Below are positions 42,370 through 51,254 of a stretch of DNA of 64,000 nucleotides, piece by piece. The DNA comes from Verrucomicrobiia bacterium (GTDB lineage Bacteria > Verrucomicrobiota > Verrucomicrobiia > Opitutales > Cerasicoccaceae), in NCBI GenBank assembly GCA_030425485.1, contig JAUIAM010000021.1, positions 1-64,000 on the forward strand, written 5' to 3'. Below the pieces are notes generated by a model. It was not told the origin of the DNA. It was given only the letters and a program-made list of their open reading frames with translations, and searched no databases. The first letter of the stretch is position 1. Each line of letters starts with the position of its first letter. The translations under genes and the position numbers were made by a program.

Positions 42370-42984
42370 CTATTTCCCTCCCTTCTTATCCTTTTTTTCT
42401 TTCTTCACCTCAGGCGTGACAGCCAGACAGCGCACATTCATCCTGGCCACGACCATGCGCCCCCCCTCGTTTAGGTCGGGGTTCATATTCATTTGCTGAA
42501 GCCGAATAAAATAATCCCCGGTGGTCAGGCGGTACATGAAATCCATGACCTTGTTGAATTCTCCGGCCACCTCCAGTTCGTACTCCAGTTGGGAAAGCTC
42601 GGTCGTATGGATGGAGCTGTTTTTCACGCCTGCAATGTAGAATTCCCGCTGGGCCGGGTTCATCAGGTTAACATCACTGGCCACGGCAAGCGTTGCGAAG
42701 TACAGGAAGTGCTCATTCTGAGCCTCCTTGGACTTCATCAGCCGCGAGGTGATGTTCTCGGCCAGCGTCTTCATTTTCTCGTCATCCTGAGGCAAGTTGC
42801 TCGCATTGGCCTTGTTGCTATCGATCACGGTAACCGCCTCAGAGACCTCCTGGTAGGATGTCCTGACCTCATCCAGCGCTGCACCACGCAGGAATATAGC
42901 CACAAGCATCACCAAGGAAAGCACCCCGCAGATGACTGCGATCGGGTACTGCTTAAGCGTTGCGATGAGCTTTTGCGTATCCAT
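42370..42984 (-). CDS. PilO-like inner-membrane pilus/T2SS assembly protein
   Basis: single N-terminal TM, ferredoxin-like C-terminus, operon position. Confidence 0.65.
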   Translation of the reverse strand: MDTQKLIATLKQYPIAVICGVLSLVMLVAIFLRGAALDEVRTSYQEVSEAVTVIDSNKANASNLPQDDEKMKTLAENITSRLMKSKEAQNEHFLYFATLAVASDVNLMNPAQREFYIAGVKNSSIHTTELSQLEYELEVAGEFNKVMDFMYRLTTGDYFIRLQQMNMNPDLNEGGRMVVARMNVRCLAVTPEVKKEKKDKKGGK

Positions 42985-42987
42985 GGA

Positions 42988-43626
42988 TCAGGATTTTACG
43001 ATGACTTCGATTTGGAACTCGTGGATGTTGGCTGCCTTGTTGGAAAAACTTTTCGTGACCGTGGCCTTAAATACCTTGTCCTTAAACGGCTCCATATTCT
43101 GAAGCGCGTCGCGATAAGCACTGACAGCGGCAATCTCCTGCGGGCTGCTGCCCTTCAGGAATCCAGTGATAGTAAATACGCCCGCGAAATCCTCGTGCTT
43201 TACTTTTTTCTTGTCCGTACCGATATGCCGGATGCTGTACTGGAAGCCCAGGAAAGTGATGTCTTCGGGGCGGTTTTGAACCACCGGCACCAGGAACTCC
43301 AGCGGCGGATAGGAGATGCCATAAAATAAGCTCAGGTCCTCAAGCAACTTGGCGTTGCGCTTGAATTGACCGCTTAGCCGCAGGCTTTTATCGTTCTGCG
43401 ACTTTAATCCCTGAATGTGCTGCTCGAGTTTACCTAATTCGCTGGACGTGGACAAAATAGCCAGTTCGCGCTGAACATTGAGCCCCACCAGCAACACGAG
43501 GATAATCACCGCCACCAGGTTCACCATAAACCCGGTGCGCACGACCTTGATATCCGGCAGGCTGTCGGCAAGGCGCAGGTTCGGATGCCAGTTGCGGATC
43601 GGCTCCTTCTTACTTTCCTTTTGCAT
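42988..43626 (-). CDS. PilN-like assembly protein
   Basis: N-terminal cytoplasmic tail + TM, LKSQNDKSLRLSGQFKRNAKLLEDLS coiled coil, operon position. Confidence 0.65.
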   Translation of the reverse strand: MQKESKKEPIRNWHPNLRLADSLPDIKVVRTGFMVNLVAVIILVLLVGLNVQRELAILSTSSELGKLEQHIQGLKSQNDKSLRLSGQFKRNAKLLEDLSLFYGISYPPLEFLVPVVQNRPEDITFLGFQYSIRHIGTDKKKVKHEDFAGVFTITGFLKGSSPQEIAAVSAYRDALQNMEPFKDKVFKATVTKSFSNKAANIHEFQIEVIVKS

Positions 43627-44662
43627 CAGCAGCCTCCGCTTGTGGGTTGTAGTCGCACATCAGGGCAAAGAGCCCAAACCAGCGCTTGTCCAGCTTTGAG
43701 GTTTCTACGCCATCGGCAAGCGTGATGTTGGAGCCTTCAAGCCAGGTGGCAAGATCTGGCTCGATCACATCTACCCCCAACGTGCGCGAGAGGCTCCGCC
43801 CTACCCAATTCAGATTTTCCGGCAGCAGATTCAGATATATCTGCCCGATGGTCTGGCCCGTTTGCACCTCATAAAAGCCCGTAGACGCCTGCAACTCCTT
43901 GAGCATTTTCTTGAGCAACACCGGGCCCATCTCGGTAAAATCAAAGGTATTAGAGGAGAAAAGCTTACGGGCGGAATCCTCGTCTTTGAGCCCAAGCTCC
44001 TGCTGCACCAGCGGGTACATGCTGCTCAACCCGTAAGGAATGGGACGGGCCACATCGAGCTGGTCACCCTGAAAAATCAGCACCTGAGCCTGTGTTTCCG
44101 TAATCTCCAGCATCAGTGTAGGTGCCTTGATCCCCTTGAGGCGGTTATAGCGCATCATCCCCCCGAGCGTGGCCAAGGTGCCGAGCTCGAGTCGCTCCGG
44201 GTAAAGGTTGTAACTGAGCAGGCGCTCCTGCTCGGCTAAAATAGCCGCCTTGGGAGCCCCGCAGAAAATCAGCTCCTTGCCCGCAAGCTTCTCCGGCTGA
44301 AACGGCGTGCCCAACGCTGCGTTGAGCGGAAAAATAGCGTGCGACTCGACATCGATCTTGAACTGCTGTTTGACGAAGTCGATGAGGTAGGCCGGATCCT
44401 TGGCCTTGTTGGGACTCTCCAGCGTGGTTCTGCGCAGGAGGGCCTGAGGCGGGTACATCCCACAGACGGACAGACAGAGCTGCCCCTTCTTGGTGCTGGA
44501 AAATTGAAGGATTGATTCCGTGGCCTGCTCGGGCGCAATGTCCGTCGGCAACTCCAGCAAAGACTCAACCTGTATCCGCCCACTGGTCGCGCTGACGCGC
44601 GCCACCAAAAATGAGTAGTCCGATATTTCGACAAACAGGGGTTTATTAGCAGTCTTCAGCAT
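43610..44662 (-). CDS. PilM-like actin-fold protein
   Basis: 350 aa; upstream of PilN/O-like genes; overlaps next gene by 17 bp. Confidence 0.65.
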   Translation of the reverse strand: MLKTANKPLFVEISDYSFLVARVSATSGRIQVESLLELPTDIAPEQATESILQFSSTKKGQLCLSVCGMYPPQALLRRTTLESPNKAKDPAYLIDFVKQQFKIDVESHAIFPLNAALGTPFQPEKLAGKELIFCGAPKAAILAEQERLLSYNLYPERLELGTLATLGGMMRYNRLKGIKAPTLMLEITETQAQVLIFQGDQLDVARPIPYGLSSMYPLVQQELGLKDEDSARKLFSSNTFDFTEMGPVLLKKMLKELQASTGFYEVQTGQTIGQIYLNLLPENLNWVGRSLSRTLGVDVIEPDLATWLEGSNITLADGVETSKLDKRWFGLFALMCDYNPQAEAADAKGK

Positions 44663-45026
44663 CGCACAGAGTACAGGCAGGTGGGAGAGCGAAACGTCCT
44701 CACCGCGGCAGATAAACTACTCGCAATGGCTGAATGTCCGCAAACCCAAACAAGGTTCTCTAAAATATGCCTAGAACTAACGACACGATTTGCGCCGTGG
44801 CAACGCTTTTTCCACCACAATATGAAGGGTTTACACTTAATTCACCCCTGAGTTACAACCCATGATGAGGACTAAGTAAAAACACCTAGCCAATGGCCTA
44901 ATGGCAGCCTATTAGCTAGCGATAGCGCTATATTGTAGTCGATGGCACAGCCCTAATGCGTGCACATAACGGGCACGATTAGGGTGTACGAACGAGACAG
45001 GTGGTGAGGGCGCAATGCGCCCAAAA

Positions 45027-45122
45027 CTACCACACGCGCTTCTTGTGACGATTGGAGCGCGAACGCTTACGACGCTTGTGCTTGTTCATCTTCAAGCGAC
45101 GCTTCTTTTTGAGGTTTCCCAT
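45027..45122 (-). CDS. AURKAIP1/COX24-type small basic protein (31 aa)
   Basis: Hand-translated: [31 protein letters not shown]; below the length cut-off of the supplied ORF track. Confidence 0.85.
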   Translation of the reverse strand: MGNLKKKRRLKMNKHKRRKRSRSNRHKKRVW

Positions 45123-45215
45123 TGATTCTTAAAGTATGTGATTTGAGCGCAGGAGTCTGCTGAAAAAGGGGGAGAGAATGAACGGCCAGAGCCGACTTAC
45201 AAGCAAAAAATGCAA

Positions 45216-46031
45216 TTAATGATTTTTCTCGACCAAATGACGGCGTAAACGGGTCTGCAGCACCCCCAGCCCCTTGGGCAACGGGGAACTGGCCTCCAGG
45301 GACCAATCCGGCGCAGCCACCACCACGCGGCCCAAATGCAGGCAAAGCTCACCGTAAAGCGGCGTCTCCTCCCCGCGGGAACGGTAACCGGGCTTGATGT
45401 CCGAGAGCATGATGCCCCTTGGCCCACGGTAGCGTCGATCCCCCACGACCGGCAGACCGACCTCCGCTGCGTGTAGACGGATTTGGTGCGTACGCACGTA
45501 TGTGGTTTCAGCCTCCCACCAGCCGTAGCCCCCGAGGCGCTCCAGACGGCGAAAGCGCGTGGTGCACTTTTTACCCGAAGTGTGCGAAACCAGCCCCCGC
45601 GACTGTGTACGGTGGACGGCCAACGGGAGCTCGCAAACGCGCTCATCGCTGCCGCCATCATCTTTAGCCAAAAATTGAAAAGTAAAGGTGAACTGCCCCG
45701 AGCCGTAGGCGTCACGCAGGCCCTTGAAAGCCTCATCGCCCAAGGCCAGCAGGAGCACCCCGGTAGCTTCGGGCTCAAACTTGTACACGCTGCCCGCCTT
45801 GTCGATTTCAAGCGGGGCCAGTTCTGGCTTGCCCGCCGCGACCTGGGCATTGAGCGCGCAGATGAGGTCCGGCGCGTCAGGAAACCAGCGGTGCGCCTCT
45901 GGCAGGACGCCGGGAGGCTTGTCCAGCGCGAGCCACTGCCCCGGGACCGCGCCCAGCACGTCGAGGCGAAGCGGCTGCTCCCCCAGCAGAGGAGGTGGAA
46001 ATCCGACAGCTTTCGGCAAGGTAGAACTCAT
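45216..46031 (-). CDS. RluA-family pseudouridine synthase-like protein
   Basis: LALDKPPGVLPEAHRW, IDKAGSVYKFEPEATGVLLLALGDEA, ETTYVRTHQIRLHAAEVGLPVVGDRRYRG. Confidence 0.85.
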   Translation of the reverse strand: MSSTLPKAVGFPPPLLGEQPLRLDVLGAVPGQWLALDKPPGVLPEAHRWFPDAPDLICALNAQVAAGKPELAPLEIDKAGSVYKFEPEATGVLLLALGDEAFKGLRDAYGSGQFTFTFQFLAKDDGGSDERVCELPLAVHRTQSRGLVSHTSGKKCTTRFRRLERLGGYGWWEAETTYVRTHQIRLHAAEVGLPVVGDRRYRGPRGIMLSDIKPGYRSRGEETPLYGELCLHLGRVVVAAPDWSLEASSPLPKGLGVLQTRLRRHLVEKNH

Positions 46032-46067
46032 AGCATAAATAAGGCGGCAAGGTGTGGGCACCGGGCA

Positions 46068-46097
46068 ACAAAAAACCTCCGCCGTGTAAGCGGAGGC
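46068..46097 (-). terminator. Rho-independent terminator of rpsT (minus strand)
   Basis: minus-strand CCTCCGC-ttacacg-GCGGAGG followed by TTTTTT. Confidence 0.9.
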
Positions 46098-46119
46098 TGT
46101 AAAGCGGGCCGAAACGCTA

Positions 46120-46365
46120 CTAGGCCAGGGCCTTGGCAGCGACGGCAGCCTTCTGGCGGCTGGCCCGGTTCGGGTGGATCACGCCGTGCTTGGCAGCCTT
46201 GTCCAGAGCGGAGGTGTACGCGCGAGCTGCCTTGGTGGCTTCTTCGCCTTCAGCCGTCTGGACCTTCTTGGCAAGGCTCTTCAAGCGGCTGCGCTCGTGA
46301 CGATTACGCTCCGTCCGGGTCTCGGTCTGGCGGATGTACTTTTGGGCTTGTTTGGTGTTGGCCAT
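46120..46365 (-). CDS. rpsT: 30S ribosomal protein S20
   Basis: MANTKQAQKYIRQTETRTERNRHERSRLKSLAKKVQ...KAAKHGVIHPNRASRQKAAVAAKALA. Confidence 0.95.
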   Translation of the reverse strand: MANTKQAQKYIRQTETRTERNRHERSRLKSLAKKVQTAEGEEATKAARAYTSALDKAAKHGVIHPNRASRQKAAVAAKALA

Positions 46366-46524
46366 GAAATTTTCTGGTTTGAGAAAGGAAAAGGGGGAGA
46401 AAACAACCGGAGTTAACGCCCCTGTCAACTGAAAAAAATGTTTCGAAGTCAGAAGAGATAATCGGCCCATAGGTGGCGAACAACCAAAACGCCATCAACT
46501 ATGGACCCATCGACTCTGAAAAGT

Positions 46525-46905
46525 AATCAGGGGATCATAAGCCGGATTCTGTTTCCGCCCGAAAGCGGATGCTCTCATTTATCTGACGCGCCTTGCGACG
46601 CGACTCCCGAAGGATGCGACCTACCCGGGACCGTATGAACGGGCCGCTCGGCCCCCTACACTGTCTTGCACCGGATTGGGTTTACCCTGCCCGTGCGGTT
46701 ACCCGCAACGGCGGTGGGCTCTTACCCCACCTTTTCACCCTTACCCCGCGCCGAGGCACGTGGCGGTTCGTTTTCTGTGGCACTGTCCGTCAAGTTCGAC
46801 CCAAAGGCCTCCCCTGCCCCGGCTTTCACCGGGAATCCTGCCCTGCGATGTCCGGACTTTCCTCGACCCCGCCGAAGCGGAACCGCGAGAGCTCACCCCT
46901 GAAAA
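46525..46905 (-). ncRNA. rnpB: RNase P RNA (bacterial class A)
   Basis: Minus strand contains GAGGAAAGTCCGGACATCGCAGGGCAGG...GGTAAGAGCCCACCG...GGTAAACCCAATCCGGTGCAAGACAG...AGATAAATGAGAGCAT...ACAGAATCCGGCTTATGATC; canonical conserved regions. Ends approximate. Confidence 0.96.
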
Positions 46906-46980
46906 GTGTTAAAAGAACAAACGACCACCTTGGCGCAATTGACCTTGTCGGTCAATCACAATGTCATAGCATTAAAACGC

Positions 46981-47655
46981 ATGGAGTCCGCCACCGAAGC
47001 CAAAATCATGCGCACTGTCGACTTCGACGGAGACGAGCGCGAAGCCGCCCTGAAGGAGGCCGTTTTCCTGCAAGAGCGCGTCGACGAGTACGTGGCGGCC
47101 AGCTTCGGCAGCAGACACCACTATCAGGTAAACAAAACCCAAGCCTCCCCCGGCAATACCCTGACCTCTATCCGGCGCGGCAGCGGTGAGATCATCATCG
47201 AGACGAACTTTGGCCAAAACACCCGCTACGGCCCGGGCGGTGCCCACAAGTACTACTGCACCTACGTCGAAGTCTCCCACAAAAACCACGCGCTGGACCA
47301 AGCCGTAAAAACAACTGAGACAGTAAAATGGTGCCTACAGGCTTCATTCGGAGTACTCGGCGCCCTTATATTTTTTACGTTAATCCAACTGACGGGTGCA
47401 GTTGCTCAAGCGAAAAGAGCCATGGGTATCGGAATGGTGTTCGTCATTATGTCATGTGCCGCCATTGGCGGATTCGCCGGCACGCTCGTCGGGAGATGGT
47501 ATTATAGACTTAGATATCGGTCACAGGAAAATAGCGGCGAAATCGACGAACTCGAAGACGACTGGGCCAACATGCAGGAGACCATCGAGATCATTTTTGA
47601 CAAAAGCCAGGGCTTTAACTTTGACCACGCCCGAGGGGCAAATCACTACGAGTAA
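46981..47655 (+). CDS. uncharacterised two-TM membrane protein, paralog A
   Basis: RTVDFDGDEREAA...ASPGNTLTSIRRGSGEIIIETNFGQNT...YYCTYVEVSHKNHALD; upstream part of ORF overlaps rnpB 5' region so start set at Met 26. Confidence 0.8.
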   Translation: MESATEAKIMRTVDFDGDEREAALKEAVFLQERVDEYVAASFGSRHHYQVNKTQASPGNTLTSIRRGSGEIIIETNFGQNTRYGPGGAHKYYCTYVEVSHKNHALDQAVKTTETVKWCLQASFGVLGALIFFTLIQLTGAVAQAKRAMGIGMVFVIMSCAAIGGFAGTLVGRWYYRLRYRSQENSGEIDELEDDWANMQETIEIIFDKSQGFNFDHARGANHYE

Positions 47656-47673
47656 CCCCACCCCACACGCACC

Positions 47674-48336
47674 ATGTCCAACGCCACTGAAGAACGCCTG
47701 ATCCGCAGCGTCGATTTTGACGGGGACGAGCGCGAAGCGGCAGAGGCCCGGGCAAATCGCAATTGCCACGCCCTCGCCCGCTACCTGGAGGCGAACTTCC
47801 CCCGCCGCAACGGCTACCGGGTCAAGCGCAGCACCGCCTCTGTCGGCAATACCCTGACCCGCATCCGCAAAGGCAGTTGCGAAATTACGGTCGAGACGAA
47901 CTTCGGGCTCAACACGGCATTCGAGGCGGGCAAGGCCTATAACTACTATTGCCACTACGTCGTAGCCGCGCACCGCAACCGCGCCCTCGACAGCGTGGTC
48001 TTTTTCAACGACCAGATCATGTGGGGCAGCCGGGCCTTTTACGGCTTCATGATCGGCCTGCCAATCGTGTTTTACTTCATTTACCTTGCGGCTGGAGGCT
48101 ACCTCTACCCCTCACTTTACTTCGGCTCGCTCGCGCTCTTTGTCGGCGCATCCGTCCTGACCCGCCTGCTCTACAAGCAGATCAAGGCCGCCGTGCTCAA
48201 GCGCAGCAGCACGCAGGACATGGACCGCGAATGGGGCGAACTACGCGCCTGGATTGACGAGCAGTTTGTGGCCGAGAAAGACTTTAGCTTTGACCAAAGC
48301 CGCGCAGGCATCCCCTACGAACGCGAGCTTTTTTAG
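47674..48336 (+). CDS. uncharacterised two-TM membrane protein, paralog B
   Basis: RSVDFDGDEREAA...ASVGNTLTRIRKGSCEITVETNFGLNT...YYCHYVVAAHRNRALD; same motifs as paralog A. Confidence 0.82.
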   Translation: MSNATEERLIRSVDFDGDEREAAEARANRNCHALARYLEANFPRRNGYRVKRSTASVGNTLTRIRKGSCEITVETNFGLNTAFEAGKAYNYYCHYVVAAHRNRALDSVVFFNDQIMWGSRAFYGFMIGLPIVFYFIYLAAGGYLYPSLYFGSLALFVGASVLTRLLYKQIKAAVLKRSSTQDMDREWGELRAWIDEQFVAEKDFSFDQSRAGIPYERELF

Positions 48337-48463
48337 TTGGACTTCCAACAACACGAACTCCGCCTACTACGTTTGCATAAAGGCGAGCTGGAAGAGAGAT
48401 GCATGTGTGATCTCATCCGGAGTAATACCGTCTTCCCATAACTATGATAAAGTCAGTGGCACG

Positions 48464-48518
48464 GGTAGGGATGCCTGCCTCAGGCATCCGCGGACGACTG
48501 GGGGCAGCCGTCCCTACC
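48464..48518. repeat. 55-bp three-arm inverted-repeat (REP/MITE-like) element
   Basis: GGTAGGGA...TCCCTACC outer arms enclosing GATGCCTG-cct-CAGGCATC and GGACGACTG-gggg-CAGCCGTCC. Confidence 0.75.
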
Positions 48519-48630
48519 AACATCTTATCAATCATTTTTGGAAACGCGATAAGCCACTCTGCGGACGAGTCAAAGGACCTTCAATTCCGTACAAAAAAGC
48601 ATGAAGGCTAACCTTTCGGCAGATGAACGA

Positions 48631-48668
48631 GGAGATCCCTCGACTCGCTGTACTCGCTCAGGATGACA
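48631..48668. repeat. intergenic dispersed-repeat-like sequence (ATCCxTCGACTCGCT..CGCTCAGGATGACA type)
   Basis: GGAGATCCCTCGACTCGCTGTACTCGCTCAGGATGACA resembles dispersed repeats seen in many bacterial genomes. Confidence 0.5.
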
Positions 48669-48783
48669 ACAGCCTGCTATTATCCCAAGCGAGAGCCACT
48701 ATGTGTACCGTGAGCTAAGTTCCTCGCATAAGTTTGGGTGCAACCCAGTTTGGATGCTCCTCTGGGATTACGGTAACAGGACA

Positions 48784-49152
48784 CTAGGGGCCGACGACGA
48801 TGCGCGGGTAGATCGCGCTGGGGTCGGGCTGCTGGGCTTTGACGAAGCCGATGTTCTCCGGGGCAATGGTCATGCTTTTGGTCTCCGGGTCGTTGACCAG
48901 GATGCCATTGGTGTTAAACCACTCAACACGGTAGCTGACCGCCATGGGCTTGTCCGTCGTGTTGATCAGGTTGGCCTGAAGCACCTTCGAGTCCTTGATC
49001 TGGCCATCGACCAGCTTGACCTCGAGATCGTCCTTGAGCTTCGGGTCGGTGATGACGAAGCGCTGGTTCTTGTAGTCGATGTTCGACGGTGAGCTGGAGC
49101 AGCCAGCCAGGAAAGCCAGAGCGAGAAACAGAAGAGCGAAGGTGGTTTTCAT
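48784..49152 (-). CDS. YcfL-family (DUF1425) lipoprotein
   Basis: MKTTFALLFLALAFLAGCSSS lipobox; VLQANLINTTDKPMAVSYRVEWFNTNG. Confidence 0.8.
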   Translation of the reverse strand: MKTTFALLFLALAFLAGCSSSPSNIDYKNQRFVITDPKLKDDLEVKLVDGQIKDSKVLQANLINTTDKPMAVSYRVEWFNTNGILVNDPETKSMTIAPENIGFVKAQQPDPSAIYPRIVVGP

Positions 49153-49216
49153 GTCAAACGATGATGTCCGATCACCGCTACAGCGCAAGGGAATTTGCCG
49201 AAGTGGGGAGCAAAAA

Positions 49217-49915
49217 TCAGGACGGCTGTGACTCGTCTGCGCCGAGGACACCGTCCTCCAGCTCGACGATGCGGTCGGCCACGTCGAGGATGCGCGTGTC
49301 GTGCGTGACCAGCAAAATAGTGGAGCCAAACTGTTTGGCCAGCCGCTGGATGTGATTCACGATGTCGCGCCCGGTCTTGCCGTCGAGCGAGGCGGTGGGC
49401 TCGTCCGCCAGCACGATCTTGGGCTTGTGCACGAGGGCACGGGCGATGGCTACGCGCTGCTGCTGACCGCCGGAGAGCTGGCTCGGCTTCTTGTTCACGT
49501 GCTCGCCCAACCCGACCTGCTCCAGGATCTCCACCGCCTGCGGACGGGCCTTGCGGGCGGTCATCTTCGGGTCGAAGGACAGCGGCATCATCACGTTTTG
49601 CGTCACGCTGAGCGAGGCAATGAGGTGGTGATTCTGGAAAATAAAGCCGATCTGCCTGCGCACTTGCACGAGGTCTTCCTTTTTGGCGTTGGCCAGCGAA
49701 CGCCCCCGTACCTCGATGCTCCCCTCCTGCACCGTGCGCAGCCCGCCCACAAGCTTGAGCAGGGTCGATTTCCCCGAGCCGGAAGGCCCGGTGATGATGA
49801 CGATCTCGCCCGGATAGAAGTCCGCCGAGACGCCGTGCAGCACCTCCTTCATGCCGTTGCCCTCGCGAAAGGAGTAACGGAGATCTTTTATGCGGATGAT
49901 GGGTTCGTCGGACAT
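49217..49915 (-). CDS. ABC exporter ATP-binding protein (DevA/LolD family)
   Basis: GPSGSGKSTLLKLVGG Walker A; LSGGQQQRVAIARALVHKPKIVLADEPTASLD. Confidence 0.95.
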   Translation of the reverse strand: MSDEPIIRIKDLRYSFREGNGMKEVLHGVSADFYPGEIVIITGPSGSGKSTLLKLVGGLRTVQEGSIEVRGRSLANAKKEDLVQVRRQIGFIFQNHHLIASLSVTQNVMMPLSFDPKMTARKARPQAVEILEQVGLGEHVNKKPSQLSGGQQQRVAIARALVHKPKIVLADEPTASLDGKTGRDIVNHIQRLAKQFGSTILLVTHDTRILDVADRIVELEDGVLGADESQPS

Positions 49916-49935
49916 GGAAGTTGGATAAGGTGTTA

Positions 49936-49967
49936 TTAACCGCAAAGGGCGCGAAGATCGCAAAGCG
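49936..49967. repeat. dispersed-repeat-like ACCGCAAAGGGCGCGAAGATCGCAAAG
   Basis: similar in pattern to 61194-61220 (CACGCAAAGACGCAGAGGCGCAAAG). Confidence 0.45.
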
Positions 49968-50078
49968 TTGCCATATCTGTTCCAGTATTTTGCCCCGTAA
50001 AACAGAACACCCGTTCATTCATGGGCGGAGAATGAATCAAACTTTGTCCCCTTCGTGCCGGTGTGTTGAATCGACTCA

Positions 50079-51251
50079 TCAGAAAATTTCAGCGGGGTTG
50101 GCGGCACGGAGCTTGCGCGTGGCGAGGGCGCCGGCGATCAGGCACATGAAGAGCGTGAGGAAGAAAATGATGACGCAGTTGAGCGGGTCGAGGTAGGTCG
50201 CCATGTGGGCCACCTGCCGGGTAAAGTAGAACATGACCGCTGTCAGCGCGGTGCCGGGGATGAACCCGAATACGCTCAGGATGACCGACTCCTGCAGAAT
50301 GACGCCCGTAAAATAGCTATCGCGGAAACCGATGGACTTGAGCGTGGCATACTCCTCAAGGTGGTCGGTCACGTCGGTGTAGAGAATCTGGTAAACGATG
50401 ACCGCGCCCACGATGAGCGCGACGGCCATCGAGGCCGTGATGACAAAGCCGATGGGGGTACGCTCGCGCCAGTACTGCATCTCGTATTCGAGAAAGCCCT
50501 TGCGCGTGTACAGGCGCACGTCCTGGGGCAAAAAGCTGCCCAGCTCGGTCAGGACGGCCTCGGCGTCAGCACCGGGTTTGAGCTGAATCAAGCCGAGACT
50601 GACCACGGCGCGATCACCGCCCGGCCACAGGGGCAGAAAGGTGGCCTCATTCATGAGCATGTTACCATCGGCCACAAAAGTCGGGGCACAGGAAAAGAGC
50701 CCCTCGATGGTAACGCGGCGGTTGGCCACCTCGGTCACGGCCTCGCCGCTCTGCTCCACTTCGCGCACGAAGGGGCCAAGTTCGGGGCGGGAAAGGCGGT
50801 CGTAGAGCGCGACGCCGTCACGCTTGAGCTTCCAGCGCTGGGAGGAAATCTCCGGGTCGGAGAAGGCCTCCCTGGCCGGGTCCCAAGCCATGATAAAGAC
50901 TTCGCGCGTGCTCTGGTTTTCTGTGTTAATCAGGGGCAAGGCGCCCACGTACATAGGCACGACCTGCTCGACCTCGGCCAAGCCCTCGGCCTGCACGAGT
51001 CGGCGCAGGGGGAAGCCCTTGCTCACGCCAAGGTACTCGTACTGGCTGCTGACGACGAAGATGTCCGCCTTCATCTTGGCGTGCGGTCCGACCACCTGCT
51101 CAAAGAGCGCGGAGTTGAGCCCCATCTGAAACATCATCATGGTCACGGCAAAGGTGATGCCCGCCACCGCGGCGAAGAAGCGTTTCTTCTCCTTGACGAG
51201 GTTGAGCCAGGCCAGCGGGATGCCTAGCGGAATGATCCGGTTGAGCAGCAT
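50079..51251 (-). CDS. ABC exporter permease (DevC family)
   Basis: 390 aa; MLLNRIIPLGIPLAWLNLVKEKKRFFAAVAGITFAVTMMMFQMGL; FtsX-like C-terminus. Confidence 0.93.
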   Translation of the reverse strand: MLLNRIIPLGIPLAWLNLVKEKKRFFAAVAGITFAVTMMMFQMGLNSALFEQVVGPHAKMKADIFVVSSQYEYLGVSKGFPLRRLVQAEGLAEVEQVVPMYVGALPLINTENQSTREVFIMAWDPAREAFSDPEISSQRWKLKRDGVALYDRLSRPELGPFVREVEQSGEAVTEVANRRVTIEGLFSCAPTFVADGNMLMNEATFLPLWPGGDRAVVSLGLIQLKPGADAEAVLTELGSFLPQDVRLYTRKGFLEYEMQYWRERTPIGFVITASMAVALIVGAVIVYQILYTDVTDHLEEYATLKSIGFRDSYFTGVILQESVILSVFGFIPGTALTAVMFYFTRQVAHMATYLDPLNCVIIFFLTLFMCLIAGALATRKLRAANPAEIF

Positions 51252-51254
51252 GGT

